Shown in pieces: positions 16,153 to 25,159 of a DNA stretch of 64,000 bases (its first letter is position 1; each line of letters starts with the position of its first letter). Under the pieces are notes generated by a model that was given only the letters and a program-made list of their open reading frames with translations, ran no database searches and had not been told where the DNA came from. The stretch is from CAYUVF01 sp964448045 (lineage in GTDB: Bacteria; Bacteroidota; Rhodothermia; Rhodothermales; Salinibacteraceae): NCBI GenBank assembly GCA_964448045.1, contig CAYUVF010000009.1:27527-91526 (forward strand), written 5' to 3'. The translations under genes were made by a program, and so were the position numbers.

Positions 16153-16971
16153 TCATTCGCCGCTGAGCTCTTTCGAGCGCTCGGTGGCGGTGGAGACGGC
16201 GTTGATCATCATCGTGCGCAGGCCGTGCGATTCGAGCTCCGAGACGGCGGCGATGGCGGTGCCGCCGGGCGTCGTCACTTCGTCGCGGAGGATGGCGGGG
16301 TGCTTCCCCGTGTCGATGACGAGCTTCGCGGCGCCATAAACGGTCTGCGCAGCGAGATCGGCGGCGGTCTGGCGGGGGAGGCCCTGCTTCACGCCGGCGT
16401 CGGTGAGCGCTTCGATAAACATGTAGACGTACGCTGGGCCGCTGCCGGAGAGCCCTGTGACGGCGTCCATCAGGTACTCGGGAACGACGACGGCTTGGCC
16501 GACGGCTTCGAAGATCTGCTGAGCCATGGCCAGATGGCTGTCGCTGGCGTGGTCGCCCCCGGCAAGGGCCGTGGCGCCTTCGTCGACGAGGGCCGGTGTG
16601 TTCGGCATCGCGCGTACGACGGGCAGGTCGTGCCCGAAATTGTGCTCAAGCGTGGTTGTCGTGATCCCGGCGAGAACGGATATGAGCAGCGTATCGGGGC
16701 TGACGTGCTCGCGAATCTCCTGGATGACTTCGGCGCGACTCTGGGGCTTGATCGTGAGCAGCAGAATAGACGCGTTCTCGGCGGCGTCGACGTTATCGGT
16801 ACTGGTGCGTAGACCAGGGAAATCGGCCTCCAGTATGTCCAATGCCGACGCCGTGCGCCGCGTCGCGATGATCTGCTTGGGTGCAACGAGTCCGCCACTC
16901 AGCATTCCGCCGATCAGCGCCCGGCCGATGTTACCGGCTCCGATGACTGCAACGGTATGGTCGTTTAGCAT
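16153..16971 (-). CDS. proC: Pyrroline-5-carboxylate reductase
   Basis: A 272-residue enzyme reducing pyrroline-5-carboxylate to proline with NAD(P)H. The Rossmann motif is AVIGAGNIGRALIGGM. The conserved VVRAMPNTPALVDEG and the C-terminal family signature region (ALTDAGVKQGLPRQTAADLA ... GGTAIAAVSELE) are intact. It sits between hisB and hisH in what looks like one transcription unit, an unusual insertion of a proline gene in a histidine cluster. Confidence 0.94.
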   Translation of the reverse strand: MLNDHTVAVIGAGNIGRALIGGMLSGGLVAPKQIIATRRTASALDILEADFPGLRTSTDNVDAAENASILLLTIKPQSRAEVIQEIREHVSPDTLLISVLAGITTTTLEHNFGHDLPVVRAMPNTPALVDEGATALAGGDHASDSHLAMAQQIFEAVGQAVVVPEYLMDAVTGLSGSGPAYVYMFIEALTDAGVKQGLPRQTAADLAAQTVYGAAKLVIDTGKHPAILRDEVTTPGGTAIAAVSELESHGLRTMMINAVSTATERSKELSGE

Positions 16972-17012
16972 GAAGCGATCGTTCGTAGGGGATTACAAAA
17001 TGCAGATGAGAA

Positions 17013-17690
17013 TCACAGCGCGCCCTTTGTGGAAGGCATCTTGGACTGCCTTGGGTCGCGGCGGACGGCCGAGCGTAGGGCACGGGCCGTGGCTTTGAAG
17101 AGGGCTTCAATCTTGTGATGCGCGTTGCGGCCGTGCAGCACATCGAGGTGGAGATTGCAGCGGGCGTGTTCGGCAAACGAGTACCAGAAGTGCTCCACCA
17201 TTTCGGTCGACATTGCGCCTACCATGGGCCGGGTAAACGTCGCATCAAAATGGAGGTAGAACCGTCCAGAAAGATCAATAACAGCGCGGGCCAGTGTTTC
17301 ATCCATCGGGATGTAGGCGTGGCCGTAGCGGGCGATATGGGCCTTGTCGCCGAGCGCTTCTCGCACCGCCTGACCCAGCACAATCCCCACATCTTCTACA
17401 GTGTGGTGATCGCCCACCTGCCCATCTCCATCGCAGCTGACCCGCACGTCGAATCCGCCGTGTTTAGCGAATAGATCCAGCATGTGGTCCAGAAAACCCA
17501 CGCCAGTGGCGTTCGCGTACTCACCGTCGCCATCGAGGCCCAGCTCAATCTCGATACGGGTTTCGGTCGTGGCGCGTTGGATACGCGCGGTGCGTGGGGA
17601 GAAGGGGGCGTCGGAGCGGTTCGATGCCGAGGGGGATTCCGACGCTGCATTGGCGGGCGGATCGGTGGGTTCGGGCTCGCGCGTTTGCAT
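17013..17690 (-). CDS. hisB: Imidazoleglycerol-phosphate dehydratase HisB
   Basis: A 225-residue IGP dehydratase that makes imidazole acetol phosphate. The two metal-binding half-motifs are present: GFLDHMLDLFAKHGGFD with DHHTVEDVGI, and later EHFWYSFAEHA with GRNAHHKIEALFKATARAL. There is no HAD phosphatase domain, so the histidinol-phosphatase must be encoded elsewhere. About 35 Ser/Pro/Asn-rich residues precede the usual start. It is the first gene of the hisB-proC-hisH-hisA-hisF unit. Confidence 0.93.
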   Translation of the reverse strand: MQTREPEPTDPPANAASESPSASNRSDAPFSPRTARIQRATTETRIEIELGLDGDGEYANATGVGFLDHMLDLFAKHGGFDVRVSCDGDGQVGDHHTVEDVGIVLGQAVREALGDKAHIARYGHAYIPMDETLARAVIDLSGRFYLHFDATFTRPMVGAMSTEMVEHFWYSFAEHARCNLHLDVLHGRNAHHKIEALFKATARALRSAVRRDPRQSKMPSTKGAL

Positions 17691-17727
17691 GGGGCGGACG
17701 GATTTTCACGGGCGGATCATAACGGCG

Positions 17728-17759
17728 AACCTGCACGTCGGCAGGTTGTACTGTATACT
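17728..17759. promoter_or_regulatory. Perfect inverted repeat next to a TATACT box between hisB and the metG-side gene
   Basis: AACCTGC (17728-17734) and GCAGGTT (17741-17747) are perfect 7-bp arms around a 6-nt spacer. TATACT (17754-17759) follows 6 nt later. The position in the divergent gap makes an operator plausible, either for the plus-strand gene at 17819 or for hisB. The regulator is unknown. Confidence 0.4.
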
Positions 17760-17818
17760 CTTGCACGTATCCACTGAGCCCGTTTTTGTTCGACCGTCAA
17801 TCGCCTTTTCGCGGAACC

Positions 17819-18145
17819 ATGCCCACATACAGCGAAGCCGACTTTGAGGAGAGTCGTTTCGATCATGGGGAGCGCGTGCGCATTCTGCTGCGCCACCCCA
17901 AGCACGGCGGGGTGTATGGCGTAGCCGAGGGCACCTGCGTTGCCCGCGAGAAAAACGTCGAATTCGAAGCGCGCGACGGCACGATGCGCACCAAAACGCT
18001 CGTCTGGCTGAAAAATATCGACGGGTATCAGCGCCCCCACGAGGACCTGCCCGATACGATGGAAGACGTCTCGGAAGCCTGGTTCGCCGAGGACGCGCTT
18101 CGCAAGAAAGACGGCGATCCGCTCGATGGCGTCAGCTTTAACTAA
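17819..18145 (+). CDS. Hypothetical protein upstream of metG, 108 aa
   Basis: An acidic soluble protein of about 108 residues that I do not recognise. Segments such as GERVRILLRHPKHGGVYGVAEGT and TKTLVWLKNIDGYQ suggest a small beta-barrel-like domain, and the C-terminus is helical and acidic. I choose the ATG at 17819 (MPTYSEADFEE); the frame opens at 17786, but the first eleven residues look non-native. It lies 17 bp upstream of metG on the same strand. Confidence 0.65.
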   Translation: MPTYSEADFEESRFDHGERVRILLRHPKHGGVYGVAEGTCVAREKNVEFEARDGTMRTKTLVWLKNIDGYQRPHEDLPDTMEDVSEAWFAEDALRKKDGDPLDGVSFN

Positions 18146-18162
18146 CGTCTTGTCCCCGATCT

Positions 18163-20295
18163 ATGCCTGACTCAACGTCCGATCGCATTCTTGTTACGGC
18201 GGCTCTGCCGTACGCCAACGGTCCCATCCACCTCGGCCATCTTGCCGGGGCCTACCTGCCGGCGGATCTGTACTGCCGATACCAACGCCTCAAGGGCGAG
18301 GATGTCGTGTTCATCTGCGGGTCCGACGAGATGGGCGTCGCTATCCTGATGCGTGCCCTCCGGGAAGACCGGTCCCCGCAGGACATCGTCGATCAGTACC
18401 ATCCGCAGATTCGGGATAGCTTCGAGCAGTTCGGGATGAGCTTCGACTACTACGGGCGGACGACCTCCGACCTGCACGCCACCACCTCACAAGATTTCTT
18501 TCGTACGCTCGACAGCAAAGACGTCTTCAACCTGAAGACCGAGGAGCAGCTCTTCGACCCCGAGGCCGAGATGTTCCTCGCCGATCGGTTCGTGCAGGGC
18601 ACGTGCCCGGTCTGTGGCTACGACGAGGCGTACGGCGATCAGTGCGAGCAGTGCGGTTCCTCGCTCAGCCCAACCGAGCTGGAAAATCCGCGCAGCACGC
18701 TCACCGATGCCACGCCCGTCCTCAAAGAGACCACGCACTGGTACCTGCCACTGGGCGCGATGCAGCCGGAGCTGGAAGAGTGGATCGAGTCGCACCCCGA
18801 GTGGAAAAATAACGTGGTGGGGCAAGTCAAAAGCTGGTTCGACGACGGGCTGAAAGACCGCGCCATTACCCGCGACGTGCCCTGGGGCGTGCCCGTCCCG
18901 CAAGACGTCGCCGCACGGCACGGCCTCGATGCCGAAGGCAAGGTCATCTACGTATGGTTCGACGCGCCGATTGGCTACATCTCCGCGACGAAGGAGTGGG
19001 CCATTGAGCAGGAGGACCCCGACCGGTGGACCACCTACTGGCAGGACGAGGGCACAAAGCTCGTCCATTTCATCGGGAAAGACAACATCGTCTTTCACTG
19101 CCTGATGTTTCCGGCCATGCTCAAGGCGCACGGCGACTACGTGCTGCCGGAGAACGTGCCCGCGAACGAGTTTCTCAACCTCGAAGGGCAGAAGCTGTCC
19201 ACCAGCCGCGGGTGGGCCGTCTGGCTGTACGAGTACCTGGAGGACTTCCCGCCCGAGCGCAACGGCGCCGATCTGCTCCGTTACGCGCTGGCGACGACGC
19301 TGCCCGAGACGAAGGACGCCGACTTCTCGTGGAGCGGCTTCCAGAACCGCGTCAATAGCGAACTGGCCGATGTTCTTGGCAACTTCGTCAACCGCACGGT
19401 CACGTTCATCGAGCGCTACTTCGATGGCCACGTGCCGCCGCTGTCCGATCCGCGCCCCATCGATCGCAAGACGCTGGATCAGCTGGCCGAATTTCCGGAA
19501 ACGATCGGCGCGGCGTACGACAACTATCGGATGCGCGAGGCCGTGTTCGAGACAATCAATCTCGCGCGCCTCGGCAACAAGTACTTCAACGACACTGAGC
19601 CGTGGCACACCCGCAAAAGCGATCCGAAGGCGGCGGCCAACACGCTGCACGTTTCGGCGCAGATCTGCGCCGCCCTCAGTGTGCTGATGGACCCGGTGCT
19701 CCCGCATACGGCCCGGCGCCTCCGGCGGATGCTTCAGCTGAACGAGGTCCGCTCCAGCGCGCCGGTCGATCCAGAGGTCGCAGACGACGAAGCACCTGCC
19801 ATCGGCTGGGACGATGCGGGCGCGCCCCTTCTGGAGGCCGGCCACGCCGTAGGTCCCTCCAACATTCTCTTTCATAAGATCGAAGACGACGAAATCGACG
19901 CACAAATGGATAAACTCGAAGAAGCAGCCGAAGCCGCTCAAGCCGACGAGATGCCGTACGAGGACCTGAAAGACGAAATCCAGTTCGGTGATTTCATGGA
20001 TCTGGATCTACGCGTCGGGACCATTACGACTGCCGAGCCCGTCCCCAAAGCCGACAAGCTGCTGCGCCTGGAGGTCGACCTCGGCTTTGAGAAGCGGCAG
20101 ATCCTCGCCGGCATCGCCGAGCAGATGGACCCGGAGGCGCTGGAAGGGTGGCGCGTTGTGGTCGTGGCCAATCTCGCTCCGAAGGAGATGTTCGGACTCG
20201 AAAGCCAGGGCATGGTCCTGATGGCCGAGGAACGCGACGGGACGCTGATTCCCCTTTCCGCCGGTGAGGCTGAGGACGGATCGGTGGTTCGATAG
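18163..20295 (+). CDS. metG: Methionyl-tRNA synthetase with C-terminal tRNA-binding domain
   Basis: A 710-residue class I synthetase. The HIGH element is HLGH (residues 23-26), and the KMSKS element is replaced by KLSTS around residue 345, a common variant. A zinc knob with four cysteines (CPVCGYDEAYGDQCEQCG) sits in the connective peptide. The C-terminal 110 residues (FGDFMDLDLRVGTITTAEPV onward) form an OB-fold tRNA-binding domain that dimerises the enzyme. An acidic linker of about 90 residues joins the anticodon domain to this OB fold. Confidence 0.96.
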   Translation: MPDSTSDRILVTAALPYANGPIHLGHLAGAYLPADLYCRYQRLKGEDVVFICGSDEMGVAILMRALREDRSPQDIVDQYHPQIRDSFEQFGMSFDYYGRTTSDLHATTSQDFFRTLDSKDVFNLKTEEQLFDPEAEMFLADRFVQGTCPVCGYDEAYGDQCEQCGSSLSPTELENPRSTLTDATPVLKETTHWYLPLGAMQPELEEWIESHPEWKNNVVGQVKSWFDDGLKDRAITRDVPWGVPVPQDVAARHGLDAEGKVIYVWFDAPIGYISATKEWAIEQEDPDRWTTYWQDEGTKLVHFIGKDNIVFHCLMFPAMLKAHGDYVLPENVPANEFLNLEGQKLSTSRGWAVWLYEYLEDFPPERNGADLLRYALATTLPETKDADFSWSGFQNRVNSELADVLGNFVNRTVTFIERYFDGHVPPLSDPRPIDRKTLDQLAEFPETIGAAYDNYRMREAVFETINLARLGNKYFNDTEPWHTRKSDPKAAANTLHVSAQICAALSVLMDPVLPHTARRLRRMLQLNEVRSSAPVDPEVADDEAPAIGWDDAGAPLLEAGHAVGPSNILFHKIEDDEIDAQMDKLEEAAEAAQADEMPYEDLKDEIQFGDFMDLDLRVGTITTAEPVPKADKLLRLEVDLGFEKRQILAGIAEQMDPEALEGWRVVVVANLAPKEMFGLESQGMVLMAEERDGTLIPLSAGEAEDGSVVR

Positions 20296-20359
20296 CCCCA
20301 AACGAAGCGTGTGAACCGGGCGGCGCGGATGCAGTTCGGGGTCTCACGGATGTACCCTT

Positions 20360-21994
20360 ATGCGTCGGTTTTCCTGCTTTGTGGTGACGCTGCTGCTGGT
20401 CGTTGCAGCCTGTGCACAGCCGGCTCCGCCGGACTCCGGCGGTCCCCTGCTGCCCGAACAGGCCGCCTACGATGTAACGTATTACGATCTGGATCTGCAG
20501 GTCTGGCCTGCAGCGCGGCGCATCGCAGGGGAGCTAACCGTCCATGCTCGGGTGACCGATTCGCTCGATGTCTTTGTGCTCAACCTCGATCGGCGGCTCG
20601 CCGTCGAGCAGGTGCGGCTCATCGATGTGCGGAATCGGCGCACGCGGCTGTCGGTGGAGCGGCGGGCCAACGACAATCAGCTGTGGATCGATCTGCCCAG
20701 GACGATGGCGCCCGGGGAGCTCATCCGCATGGCGGTTCGCTATGGTGGCACCCCGCGAACGGCACCGAATCCGCCGTGGGAGGGCGGCTTTACCTGGGCC
20801 GCGACGCCCGACGGCGCTCCGTGGCTTGCCACCTCATGCCAGACAGGGGGCGCCGACCTGTGGTGGCCCGTCAAGGATCACCCCTCCGACGAGCCCGACT
20901 CGATGGCGATGCAAGTGACCGTCCCCGATTCGCTCGTTGCGGCGATGAATGGGCGCCTCCGAGCCGTCACCCATCCGGCTGATAGTCTCACCACCTACAA
21001 CTGGTTCGTGTCCACGCCCATCAACACCTACGGCGTGGCGCTCAACGTGGCCCCGTACGCAACGGTCGACACGAGTTACGCGAGCATCTCGGGAGCGGAG
21101 ATTCCGGTGTCGTTTTACGTGCTGCCGCACGAGAAAGCGAAAGCCCGTAGCGTACTGCCGGATCTGCTGGCCCACGTCCGCTTTCTGGAAGCGACGCTGC
21201 GGCCGTATCCCTTTGCCGGCGATAAGTACGGTATCGCTCGCACGCCCTTTTTGGGGATGGAGCATCAGACGATCATCGCCCACGGCGCCGAGCTTGGCAA
21301 CACGGATGCGCTCGGATATGACGCTGGGTTCGACGCGCTTCACTTCCACGAGCTGGCCCACGAGTGGTTTGGCAACTTCGTGACGGTGCGCGACTGGAAG
21401 GACTTTTGGATCCACGAAGGGGTTGCCACCTACCTCGAAGCGCTTTACGCCGAAGAGCAGCCCGGCGCGGCCGATTATTACACAGCCATCGCACACTTTC
21501 GCGAACAAATTCGCGGCACGACCCCGATTGCCCGCCGCAGCCCGACCTCCGCGCACGACATGTACGGGCGCGACGTGTACTACAAAGGGGCCCTCGTCTT
21601 GCACACGCTCCGGCACCTGATCGGCGACGACGCCTTTTTCACCGCCCTCCGCCGGATGGCCGGTGCCGATCACCCTGCTCCACGACTGGTGGATACCGAC
21701 GCGTTCCTTCGCATCGCCGAAGAGGCGTCGGGGGAGGCGTTGGAGTGGTTTTTCGACGTGTATCTCTATCAAGCTGCCCTGCCGGAACTGGTCACCGAGC
21801 GCACCGATACGCAGCTCACGCTCCGATGGGAGGTACCCGGTGACACGCCCTTCCCGATGCCGGTCGACGTGCGCCTTGGGGACACGACCCGGCGGATCGC
21901 CATGGAGAAGGGGCACGCGACGCTGACAGTGGACGAGGAGACGCCCGTTACCATCGATCCGCAGCAGTGGGTACTGCGCGCAGCAGATCTCTAA
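20360..21994 (+). CDS. M1-family metallopeptidase, putative lipoprotein
   Basis: A 544-residue gluzincin aminopeptidase. The N-terminus is a lipoprotein signal peptide (VVTLLLVVAACAQP, lipobox Cys near residue 19). An N-terminal beta domain follows, then the GGMEN-like exopeptidase loop (FLGMEHQTIIAHG) and the zinc site HELAHEWFGN near residue 330 with the third ligand in EGVATYLEALY. The protein ends soon after the catalytic domain, so the large C-terminal domain of PepN is absent. It probably trims peptides at the cell envelope. Confidence 0.88.
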   Translation: MRRFSCFVVTLLLVVAACAQPAPPDSGGPLLPEQAAYDVTYYDLDLQVWPAARRIAGELTVHARVTDSLDVFVLNLDRRLAVEQVRLIDVRNRRTRLSVERRANDNQLWIDLPRTMAPGELIRMAVRYGGTPRTAPNPPWEGGFTWAATPDGAPWLATSCQTGGADLWWPVKDHPSDEPDSMAMQVTVPDSLVAAMNGRLRAVTHPADSLTTYNWFVSTPINTYGVALNVAPYATVDTSYASISGAEIPVSFYVLPHEKAKARSVLPDLLAHVRFLEATLRPYPFAGDKYGIARTPFLGMEHQTIIAHGAELGNTDALGYDAGFDALHFHELAHEWFGNFVTVRDWKDFWIHEGVATYLEALYAEEQPGAADYYTAIAHFREQIRGTTPIARRSPTSAHDMYGRDVYYKGALVLHTLRHLIGDDAFFTALRRMAGADHPAPRLVDTDAFLRIAEEASGEALEWFFDVYLYQAALPELVTERTDTQLTLRWEVPGDTPFPMPVDVRLGDTTRRIAMEKGHATLTVDEETPVTIDPQQWVLRAADL

Positions 21995-22003
21995 ATTCCG
22001 CCG

Positions 22004-22038
22004 GGCCCAAATCGCAGGTACGACTCCTGTTCGCCGGG
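22004..22038 (+). other. tRNA 3'-end-like fragment (T-arm and acceptor half)
   Basis: GCAGG (22014-22018), a 7-nt loop TACGACT and CCTGT (22026-22030) fold as a T-arm; the loop differs from the universal TTCGANN at one base. TCGCCGG plus G (22031-22038) would be the 3' acceptor strand and discriminator. No matching 5' half is visible, because the peptidase stop codon lies just upstream. A degenerate attachment-site copy is possible; chance resemblance cannot be excluded. Confidence 0.35.
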
Positions 22039-22316
22039 ACGGGAGAGCGTTTGAACTCGATGCTCATACCGATTCGGCGAAATCGGTGTGCATAGTGAAG
22101 GCATTTGGCTTCGCTTTGGGAATCTCGCCGCAGGCGCACAATCCAAAAGGGCCGCCCGGCCCCCCTGGATCCCGATTTAGCTTCGCTGCGCTTCGTCAGT
22201 CAGCCTTCGGCCTCGTTTGGGGGCGGGCATGACTTCAAGCTGAAGCTCAGCGTCTTTTCGAGAATGCACTACTCATTCAGAGAGCAGGCACCAGGCCTGT
22301 TCTGACCTCAAACACC

Positions 22317-22349
22317 ACCGCCCCGATCCCGGCGGGGAATCGAGGCGGT
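22317..22349 (-). terminator. Hairpin downstream of lpdA
   Basis: A long imperfect stem: ACCGCC pairs with GGCGGT, then CGAT with ATCG, then CC with GG. It lies 29 bp beyond the lpdA stop. On the minus strand it is followed only by a weak TGGTGTTTG, so it may be a poor or factor-assisted terminator or an RNA-stabilising stem. Confidence 0.45.
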
Positions 22350-22377
22350 TGAACGAGATTGAAGAAGCAGCTGGTGA

Positions 22378-23799
22378 TCAGGTGTTGATCGGCATGCCGT
22401 ACGCCGATCGGGTCGACTCCATGATTGACTCGGAGAGTGTTGGGTGCGGATGCATCGCCTCCATGATCTCGTGGCCCGTCGTCTCCAGCTTGCGCGAGGT
22501 GACGACCTCTGCGATCAGTTCCGTGGCGTCGTGGCCGATGATGTGGCAGCCCAGGAATTCGCCGTATTTGGCGTCGTAGATCGTCTTGACGAAGCCCTCG
22601 GTGTGCCCGATCGCGGCGGCCTTGCCCGAGGCCTTGAAGGGGAATTTGCCTACCTTGATCTCGTATCCGGCCTCTTTCGCCTGCTCTTCGGTGTAGCCCA
22701 CCGACGCGATCTGCGGCTGGCAGTAGGTGCAGCCCGGCACGTTGTTGTAATCGATCGGCATCGGATCTTCCCCCGCGATCTTCTCGACGCACACGATGCC
22801 TTCGTGGCTGGCCTTGTGGGCAAGCCAGGGGCCGCCAGCGACGTCGCCGATCGCATAAATGCCGTCGACGTTGGTACGGAAGAACGTATCGGTTGTGATA
22901 GTGCCGTTCTCATACTCGATGCCCATCTCGTCGAGCCCGATGTCTTCGACATTGCCGACCACGCCCACAGCCGAGAGCACCTGGTCGGTTTCCAGCATCT
23001 CAGTTCCGTTCTTGGTCTCGACCTCAACCTGCAGCGGGCCCCCGTCAGTGTCGACGCCCTGTACCCGCGCGGCGGTCATGCACGTGATGCCCATCTTTTT
23101 GAACGAGCGCTCCAGCTCGCGCGAGATGTCGGCATCCTCATTCGGGACGATACGGTCCATCACCTCAACGACGGTCACATCCGTGCCCATGTTGTGGTAG
23201 AAGTAGGCGAACTCTACGCCGATGGCGCCGGCACCCACGATTACCATGCGCTCCGGGCGCTCGGTCTGCATCATCGCCTCTTTGTAGGTGATGATGTGCT
23301 CGCCGTCGATGGGCAGCGGCGGAATCTCGCGGGCGCGGGCGCCCGTGGCGATGATGATATGGTCGCCTTCCAGCGTGTTTTCCTCGCCGATTTCATCGCC
23401 ATCCATGTTGACCGAGGGCTCGATCTCGATCGTCGAGGCGCTGGTGATCCGCCCGTAGCCGTAATGGACGTCGATGTCGTTCTTGTTCATCAAGAACTGC
23501 ACGCCCCGGTTCATCTGATTGGCCGCCCCCCGGCTCCGCTCGATGACCTTCGGGAAGTCAGGCGAGATCGAGCCCTCGAGGTTCAGCCCGTAATCGGAGA
23601 AATGGTTCGCATCGGCCATGACCTCGGCGCTCTTCAGCAGCGCCTTCGTCGGGATGCAGCCCACGTTCAGGCAGACGCCACCGAGCTTGTTCTTCTCGAC
23701 GATGGCGGTCTTCATACCGAGCTGCGTCGCCCGGATAGCCGTTTCGTAGCCGCCCGGCCCGCTGCCGAGGACGATGCAATCATAACTGGAAGTTGCCAT
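22378..23799 (-). CDS. lpdA: Dihydrolipoyl dehydrogenase
   Basis: A 473-residue flavoprotein disulfide reductase, the E3 component of 2-oxoacid dehydrogenases and the glycine cleavage system. The FAD motif GSGPGGYETAIRATQLG, the redox-active disulfide GGVCLNVGCIPTKAL, the NAD motif VGAGAIGVEFAYF and the C-terminal HPHPTLSE catalytic histidine region are complete. Length is normal. No E1 or E2 gene is adjacent, so it may serve several complexes. Confidence 0.96.
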   Translation of the reverse strand: MATSSYDCIVLGSGPGGYETAIRATQLGMKTAIVEKNKLGGVCLNVGCIPTKALLKSAEVMADANHFSDYGLNLEGSISPDFPKVIERSRGAANQMNRGVQFLMNKNDIDVHYGYGRITSASTIEIEPSVNMDGDEIGEENTLEGDHIIIATGARAREIPPLPIDGEHIITYKEAMMQTERPERMVIVGAGAIGVEFAYFYHNMGTDVTVVEVMDRIVPNEDADISRELERSFKKMGITCMTAARVQGVDTDGGPLQVEVETKNGTEMLETDQVLSAVGVVGNVEDIGLDEMGIEYENGTITTDTFFRTNVDGIYAIGDVAGGPWLAHKASHEGIVCVEKIAGEDPMPIDYNNVPGCTYCQPQIASVGYTEEQAKEAGYEIKVGKFPFKASGKAAAIGHTEGFVKTIYDAKYGEFLGCHIIGHDATELIAEVVTSRKLETTGHEIMEAMHPHPTLSESIMESTRSAYGMPINT

Positions 23800-23856
23800 G
23801 GAGACTTGGTTTAATCTGTGCGTGCGAGCAGATGGATTTCGATTCGGTAAAATACG

Positions 23857-23886
23857 GGCCGGGAACGCTCCTGTCCACTCCCGGCC
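23857..23886 (-). terminator. Terminator after the EnvC-like gene
   Basis: A perfect 8-bp stem (GGCCGGGA with TCCCGGCC) around a 14-nt loop, followed on the minus strand by CGTATTTTA. It lies 55 bp beyond the stop of the EnvC-like gene and before lpdA, so it would separate the two units. The T-run is short. Confidence 0.55.
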
Positions 23887-23941
23887 ATCAAACCGGGCGT
23901 AAGGTTCTGTGAAGACATGCCGGCTACATCCGTGCGGGCGG

Positions 23942-25156
23942 CTACTGATCTCGCAGCCAGTTGATCGGGTCCACCGAGGCGTTGGTGTTCATGTCGAATA
24001 CGGCGAAGAAGACGCCGGCCCCGCGAGGCTCCGACTCCGTCCCGGCGCGTCCAAGGACCTGTCCGGCCCCGACGTTGTCGCCTTCCGAGACGTAGAGCAT
24101 CGAGAAGTTGCTGTAGACGGATACGTAATCGCCGTGGCGAACGACGAGATACGTGCCGTACCCCGGCACGAAGTCGATCCCAGTTACGGTGCCGTCGAAG
24201 ATGCAGCGGACCTCCTCCTGCGGATTCGTGGCGATGAGGATGCCGGGCTGATGCGTCGTCGTGCCGTAATCCGAGGTCTGTTCGCCGTACGATTCGATCA
24301 CGACACCCTCGGCCGGCCACGGAAGGCGCCCCTGGTTCTGCTCAAAAGAAGCGGACAGGTTTGCGTACTCTTCGCGCGTGCGAGGGCTTGCTTCGCGCTC
24401 GGTGCGTGCAGTTTCCGCAGCGATCATGCGGCGAATCTGCGACTCCAGCTGTTGCGCGGCCGAGCGCTTTCGCTCGATCTCTTCCTTCAGTGAGCTGCGT
24501 TGGGCGCGCAACTCGCTGACCAACTGTTGCCGCTCGTTGCGGAGGCTCCGCAGGCGGTGCTGCTCGGCTTCGACCTCTGCGAGCAATTGTTTGGTGCGCG
24601 CCTCGGTGGAGTCGAGGGCGGCCTGCCGGGCCTGCAGCGCTGACGACGCCGCGCGGATGTCCGAGAGCTTGCCGCGGCGCTCTTCGGCGAAGCGGTGGAG
24701 GTAGCGAGCGCGAATCAGCATCTGGTTGATCGACTGGGCCGCCAGAATCAGCCCAATGTCATGCAGTCGCCCGTACATGTAGGCGTGGGTGGCCCGGTTC
24801 TGGTATTCGCTTTTGAGCTCGTCGAGGCGCTCACGCATGGAGGTAAGCGACTGGCGGAGCGAGTCGCGTTCGAGGCGCAGCTGCCGCATGCGGCGCTCGT
24901 AGGTGGCGGCCAGCTCCTCGCGTAGGGCAATCTCCCGCTTTACCTGTTCGAGGTTTTCCCGCGAGGCTTCTTCGGCCTCGGCGGTTTCGCTGAGGCGGGC
25001 GCGGTCCTGCTCGATCTGCTCCCGAAGGCTTTCGAGGCGCCGTTCGGTCGCGGCCCGCTCGCTGTCGGGCGGGGCCTGCGCGTGAGCGGGGGCCCGTCCG
25101 CCCATCAGCAGGGCGATCATGAGCGCGGTGAGTACGTGCGGGGCGAGGGTGCGCAT
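23942..25156 (-). CDS. EnvC-like murein hydrolase activator (degenerate LytM domain)
   Basis: A 404-residue exported protein: signal peptide, then a coiled coil over roughly residues 30-270 (heptad-like, rich in Arg, Glu and Leu), then an M23/LytM domain. The domain lacks the metal ligands. The HxxxD region reads THQPGILIAT with Leu in place of Asp, YxHL is replaced by VYSNFSML, and the final HxH is replaced by GVFFAVF. This is the pattern of EnvC-type activators, which switch on amidases at the septum instead of cutting peptidoglycan themselves. It starts 3 bp after the DUF4292 gene, so the two are probably coupled. Confidence 0.85.
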   Translation of the reverse strand: MRTLAPHVLTALMIALLMGGRAPAHAQAPPDSERAATERRLESLREQIEQDRARLSETAEAEEASRENLEQVKREIALREELAATYERRMRQLRLERDSLRQSLTSMRERLDELKSEYQNRATHAYMYGRLHDIGLILAAQSINQMLIRARYLHRFAEERRGKLSDIRAASSALQARQAALDSTEARTKQLLAEVEAEQHRLRSLRNERQQLVSELRAQRSSLKEEIERKRSAAQQLESQIRRMIAAETARTEREASPRTREEYANLSASFEQNQGRLPWPAEGVVIESYGEQTSDYGTTTHQPGILIATNPQEEVRCIFDGTVTGIDFVPGYGTYLVVRHGDYVSVYSNFSMLYVSEGDNVGAGQVLGRAGTESEPRGAGVFFAVFDMNTNASVDPINWLRDQ

Positions 25157-25159
25157 GGC

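Larger units (their letters stand above)
21995..22377. other. Non-coding patch (383 bp) with tRNA-like remnant and hairpins
   Basis: No convincing gene lies between the convergent M1 peptidase and lpdA genes. The patch holds a tRNA 3'-end-like sequence (22004-22038), a perfect 7-bp hairpin (22068-22074 with 22081-22087) and repetitive words such as GGCTTCGCTTTGG and GCTTCGCTGCGCTTCG. At its right end is a strong hairpin at 22317-22349. It looks like remnants of a past insertion or rearrangement. Confidence 0.5.
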
